Part shown: positions 58,410-64,000 of the stretch, one piece after another
How positions within the stretch are numbered: position 1 is the first letter of the stretch
Layout of the letters: each line of letters opens with the position of its first letter
Source: Alcanivorax sp. S6407
Lineage (GTDB): Bacteria; Pseudomonadota; Gammaproteobacteria; Pseudomonadales; Alcanivoracaceae
NCBI RefSeq assembly: GCF_023016115.1
Contig: NZ_JALKBH010000002.1
Span: forward strand, 518,623-582,622
Direction of reading: 5' to 3'
DNA length: 64,000 bases
Made by a program: the position numbers and the translations under genes
Notes under the pieces: model-generated
Told to the model about the DNA's origin: nothing
Database searches by the model: none
Seen by the model: only the letters and a program-made list of their open reading frames with translations

Positions 58410-58739
58410 ATGTCAACAGAACGCCAGATCTATCGTGTCATATTCCTTAATAATGGCAAAACCTACGAGATATATGCCGGGCAGATATATCAAAGCGAGC
58501 TTTACGGTTTTATAGAGGTGGAGGAATTCCGTTTTGGTGAGCGCTCCGGAGTGGTTGTGGACCCGGCAGAAGAAAAGCTGAAAAACGAATTCAGCGATGT
58601 GATCCGCTCCTATATTCCCCTGCAGGCCATCATTCGCATCGATGAAGTAAAGAAGGAAGGTCCAGCGAAAGTATCCGATGCCAGAGGCCCCAATGTGGCC
58701 ACCCTGGCCTTCCCCCCGGCCCCGCCCCGGGACAGATAG
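58410..58739 (+). CDS. DUF1820 family protein
   Basis: 109 residues from the ATG at 58410 (MSTERQIYRVIFLNNGKTYEIYAGQIYQ). It matches DUF1820 by that N-terminus and GFIEVEEFRFGERSGVVVDPAEEKLKNEF. The family is a small cytosolic protein common in gammaproteobacteria, of unknown function. A longer open frame upstream spans the promoter and is rejected. Confidence 0.9.
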   Translation: MSTERQIYRVIFLNNGKTYEIYAGQIYQSELYGFIEVEEFRFGERSGVVVDPAEEKLKNEFSDVIRSYIPLQAIIRIDEVKKEGPAKVSDARGPNVATLAFPPAPPRDR

Positions 58740-58766
58740 ACATTTGGATCCAGCCCCTCTGTTTTT

Positions 58767-58852
58767 TGCGTGTTGCGCGAAGCAGCCTCAGAGCGGCCAA
58801 AAAAAACGGGGCGTCGATATGATCGTACGCCCCGAGGGTTGCCTGATGTTTC
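58767..58852. repeat. Heptad-phased repeat, family 4, with terminator-like hairpin
   Basis: Units GCGTGTT, GCGCGAA, GCAGCCT, then CAGAGCGGCC and A8, as in the 53490 copy. A hairpin of CGGGGCGT and ACGCCCCG follows, then GGTTGCCTGATG. It probably ends the DUF1820 transcript. Confidence 0.65.
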
Positions 58853-58976
58853 GTTTCTTGAGGAGAAAACGCTTGTTGCAAAGAGTTAGTCAGGCCGCCC
58901 GGGCGAAAGTTCCCGCCGGAGGCGAAAATTTCTGCTTTTTTTCTGGCGACACATCGTCCGTGCAGGCTCTCGACCA

Positions 58977-59078
58977 TCAGCCACCGCCTGAGCCGCCCTC
59001 TCCGCACGCGCCACAAGCCGCACAAAAACCAGTAGAATCAATCTCATAACAACCATTATCTGCTCCTGATTCAGGCAT
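58977..59078 (-). CDS. Possible 33-aa Cys/Gly-rich microprotein
   Basis: The frame runs ATG to TGA with an in-frame stop directly before the ATG. The product begins MPESGADNGCYEID and ends GFCAACGACGEGGSGGG: four cysteines, three of them in a C-x2-C-x2-C cluster, followed by a glycine tail. No clear ribosome-binding site and no recognised family. It lies in a 405-bp spacer (58740-59144) that otherwise holds only a family-4 repeat. Confidence 0.3.
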   Translation of the reverse strand: MPESGADNGCYEIDSTGFCAACGACGEGGSGGG

Positions 59079-59144
59079 TTATGGTGTCATAAGAGTCCCG
59101 CCTGGCTAACCAGTTCGCCCTGCCGCCATCCTTTTACCCGGATT

Positions 59145-59408
59145 TTACTCGGCTGGCGCTTGCTGCTCGATGGGCTGCCCATAGCGCAGCTTGGGGTTCA
59201 CGTCATGGGGAGTAATCCAGCCCATCATCATGCTGAGCAGGATGAACAGGAACACCGCCACCGAAAAACCCACCCGCCAGGCCAGTGCGCGCATGGTCTT
59301 GGATTTACCCTCCCCTTTCTCCCCTTTCACCAGCGCCATCAAGGCCCGCCCCAGGGAAAACAGCGCCGCCAGCAGCAGCACGATGACAATCAGCTTTACC
59401 CACCACAT
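59145..59408 (-). CDS. DUF2909-like twin-TM protein of the cox locus
   Basis: 87 residues. Two hydrophobic segments at about 3-20 (WVKLIVIVLLLAALFSLGRAL) and 48-66 (VGFSVAVFLFILLSMMMGWI), joined by a basic loop (KGEKGEGKSKTMRALAWR). Small twin-TM proteins of this kind regularly lie between coxC and SURF1 genes. It is divergent from the SURF1 gene. Probably inner membrane; function unknown. Confidence 0.85.
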   Translation of the reverse strand: MWWVKLIVIVLLLAALFSLGRALMALVKGEKGEGKSKTMRALAWRVGFSVAVFLFILLSMMMGWITPHDVNPKLRYGQPIEQQAPAE

Positions 59409-59586
59409 ATATTGTGTGTCTCCTTCAATATCCTTCTATGGACAGCCTAAGGACAATTTTGTCGGCCCGCTGTGCATGGCCGCCTGACGCCGTCCTATGT
59501 AGAATGTGCCGCCATTGTAATCATCCGCCGCCGCCGTGCACATGAAAAGGCTGGCGCTCCACGCCTGACTGGCTGAGATCGAGACT

Positions 59587-60336
59587 ATGGCAACGCGCAC
59601 CCGCATCAGGGCCTACCTGGCGCTTACCGCCCTTTTTATCGTTGTCGGCACCTGTCTGCGCCTGAGCTGGTGGCAGCTGGAACGGGCCGAAGAAAAACGG
59701 CTCTGGCTGGAGAGCCAACAACAGCAGGCAGAACTTGCCCCCGCCAATCTGGCCACCCTGCTGGCCAACGAGGACCCACGCCACCGTCGCGCCCGGCTGT
59801 TCGGTGAAATCGATAATGCCCATCCGGTGCTGCTGGATAACCGCACATTGAACAGAGTGGCAGGCTATCACCTGCTCAGCCCCATGCTTACCGATGAAGG
59901 CCACTGGGTACTGATCAACCGCGGCTGGCTGCCGCGGGGTGCGCGCCGGGATGTGCTGCCAGATGTGCCTGCCATCGCAGGCCGCATTCAGGTGGACGGC
60001 ATCGTTTATCAGTCCCCCGGAGAGGCGTTTGTGCTGAAAGACGAGCAATTGCCCGACAATCAATGGCCTCTACGGGTACAAAAAGTGGATTTTCACGCCA
60101 TTGGCGAAAAACTTGGGGTAAAATTGGCGCCCTTTGAAATCCGGGTCACCCCGGAACTGTCCCTGGGCGGCAACGAGCCTCTTCCCAGGCACTGGCAGGA
60201 CATCACCGTGATGGGGCCGGAGCAGCACAAGGCCTATGCCTTGCAATGGCTTGGACTGGCCATCGCCGCGCTGGTGATTTTTTTGTTCGCGGGAACTCGT
60301 GCCCAGAAGCGTCGCCTCACTGGCAAGCCTGAATAA
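59587..60336 (+). CDS. SURF1 family cytochrome oxidase assembly protein
   Basis: 249 residues with TM segments at both ends (LALTALFIVVGTCLRLSWWQLERAEEK and LQWLGLAIAALVIFLFAG). Periplasmic domain marks: HPVLLDNRTLN, GWVLINRGWLPRG-type sequence (GHWVLINRGWLPRG) and KAYALQWLGLA. It helps insert heme a into subunit I. It starts a plus-strand assembly set with the Sco-like gene, ctaA and ctaB. Confidence 0.94.
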   Translation: MATRTRIRAYLALTALFIVVGTCLRLSWWQLERAEEKRLWLESQQQQAELAPANLATLLANEDPRHRRARLFGEIDNAHPVLLDNRTLNRVAGYHLLSPMLTDEGHWVLINRGWLPRGARRDVLPDVPAIAGRIQVDGIVYQSPGEAFVLKDEQLPDNQWPLRVQKVDFHAIGEKLGVKLAPFEIRVTPELSLGGNEPLPRHWQDITVMGPEQHKAYALQWLGLAIAALVIFLFAGTRAQKRRLTGKPE

Positions 60337-60383
60337 GGTGGCCGCCCCGTTATCCGGCGCCACCATGGAGAACAGACACCGAC

Positions 60384-60998
60384 ATGTCACCGAAGACCAA
60401 GAACAAGCTGACCCTGGTCGCCATCATCAGCCCTTTTTTGCTGTTTGCCCTCGCCGGCCGTTTCCTGATTGATCCCTGGGAGCTGCCCCGGCAGAACAAG
60501 GGGCAGCTGCTGATTCCCCATATCGACGTGACAGCGCTGGAAGCCAGCGACGGCGAGGGACACCCCTTTGGTGCCGACGACACCAAGGGCATGTGGTCTA
60601 TCCTCTATGTTGCAGGCAGCGAGTGCGATACCCGCTGCAAGAACGGCCTGTATTACCAGGTTCGCCAGGTAAGACTGGCGCTGGGTGAAGATATCGACCG
60701 GGTGCGCCGCGTGGTACTGCACACCGCCCCCGCCGGCACCAGCCTGAGCGAATTTCTCCGCGACAATGTGGACGGCATGATCTCCATCCATGCTGCCCCG
60801 GAGGCCGTGCAGCAGGCGCTGGCACCGGTGTATTCCCCGGATCCCAGCCACCCTGTTGGCGATATCTTTCTGGTCAGCCCGGACGGCCAGATCTTCATGC
60901 GTTACCCCACGCACGAAAACATGGAAGCCACACTGGAAGAAGCGGAAAACATCCGCGTAGACCTCAAACGGACCCTGAAAGGGTCACTGATCGGTTAA
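60384..60998 (+). CDS. Membrane-anchored Sco/thioredoxin-like oxidase assembly protein
   Basis: 204 residues. N-terminal TM at about 9-28, then a periplasmic thioredoxin-like domain with the CxxxC pair in SECDTRCKNGLYY, as in Sco copper chaperones, and GDIFLVSPDGQIFMRYP. It lies 47 bp after SURF1 and 7 bp before ctaA. A role in CuA maturation or disulfide handling is inferred. It is shorter and more divergent than classical Sco1. Confidence 0.85.
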   Translation: MSPKTKNKLTLVAIISPFLLFALAGRFLIDPWELPRQNKGQLLIPHIDVTALEASDGEGHPFGADDTKGMWSILYVAGSECDTRCKNGLYYQVRQVRLALGEDIDRVRRVVLHTAPAGTSLSEFLRDNVDGMISIHAAPEAVQQALAPVYSPDPSHPVGDIFLVSPDGQIFMRYPTHENMEATLEEAENIRVDLKRTLKGSLIG

Positions 60999-61005
60999 TC
61001 AGCTT

Positions 61006-62064
61006 ATGTCTACTCCTACTGTATCGCAGCGCTGGCTGCGCGGTTTCTGTATTTTTGCCATCATTCTGGCCGCCGGGGTGATTACCCTTGGCGCCTGGAC
61101 CCGGCTTTCCGATGCCGGCCTGGGCTGCCCGGACTGGCCTGGCTGTTATGGTCACCTGGATGTGCGCAAGGCGATCGAGCACGTCAACACCACCAACGAA
61201 ACCGAGCCGGGCAGCCTGCGCGAAGCCCACAAGACAGTGCCGGAAATGGTGCACCGCTATTTTGCCTCCACCCTGGGCCTGACCATCATCATCATCGCAG
61301 TGCTGTCCTTCATTAACCGCAAACGGGAGAAACAACCGCTCAAGCTGCCCCTGTTTCTGGTCGCGCTGGTGATTTTTCAGGGCATTCTGGGGATGTGGAC
61401 GGTCACCATGGGCCTGCAGCCCACCATCGTGATGCTGCATCTACTGGGCGGGTTCACCACTTTTACCTTGCTGGTGTTACTGACGGCCCGCGTGTATCGC
61501 TGGCCCAGCTTCCTCAATGACTGCGATGTGCGCATGCTCAAGCCCATCGCCTCACTGACCCTTGCAGCCGTGATTCTGCAGATTGCCCTGGGCGGCTGGA
61601 CCGCCAGCAACTATGCCGCCGTGGCCTGTACCGAATTACCGGTTTGCGAGGAAGGCTGGCAGGACCGCCTCAACTTTGAAGATGCTTTCATCTTCTGGGG
61701 CCATGAGCACGACAAGCCAGATTATGAATTCGGTGTATTGCATAACGAGGCACGCACTACCATTCATGTGATGCATCGCTTTGGCGCGCTGGTGGTCACC
61801 TTGCTGGTGTTGGCCCTGGTCGCCAAGATCCTGCTGCGCGCCCGCAGCATGTTCTTCCGCAACTTTGCGTTTGTCCTGCTGGGTTTACTGGTGGTGCAGC
61901 TGGCTCTGGGCATCAGCAATGTGATGTTCTCGGTGCCGCTGGACGTGGCCGTGGCCCACAACTTCGTGGCAGTGATCCTGCTCGCCATTCTGGTGCTGTT
62001 CATCCGTGCCATTAATGTGAAATGCGCCATGCGCAGCCCGCGACAGGAAGGAGATCCTTCATGA
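61006..62064 (+). CDS. ctaA: Heme a synthase (CtaA/Cox15)
   Basis: Oxidises heme o to heme a. 352 residues with eight TM segments expected. The N-terminus GAWTRLSDAGLGCPDWPGCYG is characteristic. Heme-ligand His lie in VPEMVHRYFAS, MLHLLGGF, TIHVMHRFGAL and VAVAHNFVAV. Cys pair in VACTELPVCEEGW. The stop overlaps the ctaB ATG (ATGA). Confidence 0.96.
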   Translation: MSTPTVSQRWLRGFCIFAIILAAGVITLGAWTRLSDAGLGCPDWPGCYGHLDVRKAIEHVNTTNETEPGSLREAHKTVPEMVHRYFASTLGLTIIIIAVLSFINRKREKQPLKLPLFLVALVIFQGILGMWTVTMGLQPTIVMLHLLGGFTTFTLLVLLTARVYRWPSFLNDCDVRMLKPIASLTLAAVILQIALGGWTASNYAAVACTELPVCEEGWQDRLNFEDAFIFWGHEHDKPDYEFGVLHNEARTTIHVMHRFGALVVTLLVLALVAKILLRARSMFFRNFAFVLLGLLVVQLALGISNVMFSVPLDVAVAHNFVAVILLAILVLFIRAINVKCAMRSPRQEGDPS

Positions 62065-62972
62065 GCGAATCCGCAACCTGGCGCGATTATCTGGCGCTGA
62101 CCAAACCCGGCGTGGTCATGCTGCTGATGGTGACCGCCGTGGCAGGGATGTTCCTGGCCACCGATCCGCCCGGCATGGTGCCGCTGGATATTTTCATCCC
62201 GTCCTTTATCGGCCTGACCCTGGCAATGATGTCCTCTGCGGCCATCAACCAGATCATGGACCAGAAGATCGATGCGATCATGACCCGCACCGAAAAGCGT
62301 CCGCTGGTAGCCGGTAAACTCAGCCCCAAAGCCGCCATCACCTTTGCGGTACTGCTGGCTGCCGGCTCCATGGTGATGCTCTATTTCCTGGTGAATCCAC
62401 TCACCGCCTGGCTGACCCTGTTCGGTTTTGTCGGCTACGCCTTCATTTATACGCTTTACCTCAAGCGTGCCACGCCGCAGAACATCGTGATCGGCGGCAT
62501 TGCCGGCGCCATCCCGCCGCTGCTGGGCTGGGCCGCGGTGACCGGTGACGTGCATCCCTACGCCTGGCTGCTGGTACTGATCATCTTCGTCTGGACCCCG
62601 CCGCATTTCTGGGCCCTGGCCATTCACCGCAAGGACGAGTATGCCAAGGCCGACATTCCCATGTTGCCGGTCACCCACGGCATCCCGTTCACCCGGGAAT
62701 CAGTGCTGTACTACACCATCCTGCTGTTTATCTGCACCCTGCTGCCCTACCTCACCGGCATGAGCGATCTGATCTACCTGCTGGCCGCCCTGATTCTGGG
62801 CCTGGTATTTCTTTACCATGCAGTGCGACTGCGCTTTTCCGACGACCCGAAGCTGCCCATGAAAACCTTCGGCTACTCGATCACCTACCTGTTCGCGCTG
62901 TTCACCGCGCTACTGGTGGATCATTACCTGCCGATCAAGCCCACTGACGTGGCGGTCTGGCTGGGGGCGTGA
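62061..62972 (+). CDS. ctaB: Protoheme IX farnesyltransferase (heme o synthase)
   Basis: UbiA-family membrane prenyltransferase making heme o. From the ATG at 62061, preceded by GAAGGAG, it has 303 residues. The prenyl-diphosphate motif is NQIMDQKIDAIMTRTEKRPL and the second Asp-rich loop is HRKDEYAKADIPMLPVTHG. Nine TM segments expected. It is translationally coupled to ctaA. Confidence 0.96.
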   Translation: MSESATWRDYLALTKPGVVMLLMVTAVAGMFLATDPPGMVPLDIFIPSFIGLTLAMMSSAAINQIMDQKIDAIMTRTEKRPLVAGKLSPKAAITFAVLLAAGSMVMLYFLVNPLTAWLTLFGFVGYAFIYTLYLKRATPQNIVIGGIAGAIPPLLGWAAVTGDVHPYAWLLVLIIFVWTPPHFWALAIHRKDEYAKADIPMLPVTHGIPFTRESVLYYTILLFICTLLPYLTGMSDLIYLLAALILGLVFLYHAVRLRFSDDPKLPMKTFGYSITYLFALFTALLVDHYLPIKPTDVAVWLGA

Positions 62973-63214
62973 AGACGCTGGACGCATGACGCTCGATGCC
63001 TGACGCACAGCCCGTAGGGCGGAAATTGGCGTCAGCCAATCTCCGCCATGACATCGCACTGCAAATCAGGCAACCCCATGTCGGAGATGCCCTTCGGGCA
63101 TTTCCGACCTACGACGTCGGAGCACAAGCAAACAGTTTTGAGTAACGAGTTTCGAGTCGCGAAAGGCAAAAGACATGCTGGCATTCGCTTTTCGAAACTC
63201 GTTACTCGTTACTC
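62971..63214. repeat. Composite repeat block after ctaB
   Basis: Family-1 arm (62974-63006; GAAGACG, CTGGACG, CATGACG, CTCGATG, CCTGACG). A CGTAGGG...CCTACG element (63011-63114) holds two hairpins, one with ATTGGCGTCAGCCAAT and one with GATGCCCTTCGGGCAT. A full family-2 heptad inverted repeat follows (63140-63214). No gene is seen in 62973-63303 apart from the upstream signals of the next gene. Confidence 0.78.
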
Positions 63215-63303
63215 TCCACCAGCCACTCGATCCCGCAACACAGCTTCACGAACCCTGACTGCGGTGCGATACTCCCTGAAACAGCGTTTGAAAGGGTGTA
63301 ATC

Positions 63304-63765
63304 ATGGCGACCCGCAGCATGGATGACTGGCTCGATGCCTATGGCGAGAGTCATCAGAACCCCACCAACAAGAAAGTGCACTTTGTCTGTGTGCCGGTGA
63401 TCTTCTTCACCATTGTCGGCTTCCTGTGGGCGCTGCCCTTCCCCGCCCTGCTGCCCGGCCTCAACTGGGCCTCGCTGGCACTGGTGTTCGTGACTCTCTA
63501 CTACCTGCGTCTGTCGCCGCCCATTGCGGTAGGCATGCTGGTGTTCAGCCTGCTCTGTCTCGCCGGCCTGTCGCTGATCGAATCCGCCGGCATCAGTGTC
63601 TGGCTGTTCTCCCTGATCGTGTTCGTGCTGGCGTGGATTGGTCAGTTCTGGGGACACAAGGTAGAGGGCAAGAAGCCCTCTTTCTTCGAGGACATCCAGT
63701 ATCTGATGATCGGCCCCGCCTGGATCATGGGCTTTCTGTACCGCAAGTGGGGAATTAAATACTGA
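63304..63765 (+). CDS. DUF962/Mpo1-like membrane protein
   Basis: 153 residues. N-terminal SMDDWLDAYGESHQNPTNKKVHFVCVP has the HxxN-type motif (ESHQNPTNKKVHF) and GQFWGHKVEGKKPSFFEDIQYLMIGP carries the second His. Several TM segments lie between. The yeast relative Mpo1 is an Fe-dependent dioxygenase of 2-hydroxy fatty acids; bacterial activity is unproven. Confidence 0.88.
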   Translation: MATRSMDDWLDAYGESHQNPTNKKVHFVCVPVIFFTIVGFLWALPFPALLPGLNWASLALVFVTLYYLRLSPPIAVGMLVFSLLCLAGLSLIESAGISVWLFSLIVFVLAWIGQFWGHKVEGKKPSFFEDIQYLMIGPAWIMGFLYRKWGIKY

Positions 63766-63766
63766 A

Positions 63767-63868
63767 GAAGCGAGTTGCGAGTCACGAGTTTCGAAAAGCA
63801 AAACCCCAAACCCGCTTCCAAGCCCGGGGTTTCAGATTTTCGAAACTCGTGACTCGCAACTCGAAATT
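63767..63868. repeat. Heptad-phased inverted repeat, family 2 (after DUF962 gene)
   Basis: The left arm has GAAGCGA, GTTGCGA, GTCACGA, GTTTCGA, then AAAGCAAAACCCC. The right arm has GGGGTTTCAGATTTTCGAAAC, then TCGTGAC, TCGCAAC. It is the longest clear copy in the window. The remaining 132 bp to the end show nothing recognisable. Confidence 0.85.
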
Positions 63869-64000
63869 GCTTCCCTTGAGGCTCGGCCATACCTACACCC
63901 CCTGAAAAGTGCTGAATGCCCCCGGCTTAGCAACGCAGAACCACCTTTCCCCATTCGTACTTTTGCAGTAGCTTATATGCACAACATTTTTCGCTTGGGG

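Overview
The window looks like ordinary chromosome of a GC-rich marine gammaproteobacterium. The gene order ndk-rlmN-pilF-rodZ-ispG-hisS-yfgM-bamB-der, the aa3-type oxidase locus and the repeat content suggest the Alcanivorax/Oceanospirillales-Pseudomonas neighbourhood. That placement is inference from protein and synteny recognition; no search was run. There is no phage, transposase, CRISPR array or plasmid gene, and nearly all of the sequence is coding.

Layout. 1-5.0 kb (minus): a truncated OafA-type acyltransferase, then guaA and guaB for GMP synthesis. 5.1-6.4 kb (plus): xseA. 6.4-11.3 kb (minus): a tight three-gene unit of TonB-dependent receptor, periplasmic binding protein and BarA/GacS-like hybrid kinase, directly behind der. 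11.3-20.8 kb (minus): the conserved housekeeping block from ndk to der. 21.1-27.5 kb (plus): a complete SUF Fe-S assembly operon (sufB, C, D, S, A, T, E). It faces a minus-strand group of H-NOX, iscS and iscR. IscR type-1-like operators lie in front of both sufB and iscR. An elongator tRNA-Met follows at 30.25 kb.

31-36 kb holds lemA with two TPM-domain genes, GIY-YIG, HopJ, a periplasmic glutathione peroxidase-like protein and a dienelactone hydrolase. 36.3-44.5 kb is a guanidine-utilisation operon: a sigma-54 promoter, a ykkC (guanidine-I) riboswitch, an ABC transporter, two DUF1989 proteins (CgdA/CgdB type) and a biotin-dependent urea/guanidine carboxylase. No allophanate hydrolase is present. 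44.8-48.2 kb encodes an 1128-residue lipoprotein that joins a MauG/CcpA-type di-heme peroxidase to an FG-GAP/VCBS propeller and an ASPIC/UnbV domain.

48.8-52.3 kb holds rapA and an esterase. 53.6-63 kb is the cytochrome c oxidase locus: coxB, coxA, cox11 and coxC on minus, and SURF1, a Sco-like protein, ctaA and ctaB on plus, with DUF1820 and DUF2909 genes between. A DUF962 (Mpo1-like) gene ends the window.

The most unusual non-coding feature is a set of at least four intergenic repeat families. All are built from degenerate 7-bp units arranged as inverted arms. They occur inside operons (guaBA, suf, the guanidine operon) as well as between them. They are accompanied by GTAGGAG-type REP elements and CACAGAG elements, and in two places one repeat type is nested inside another, which suggests serial insertion of small non-autonomous elements.
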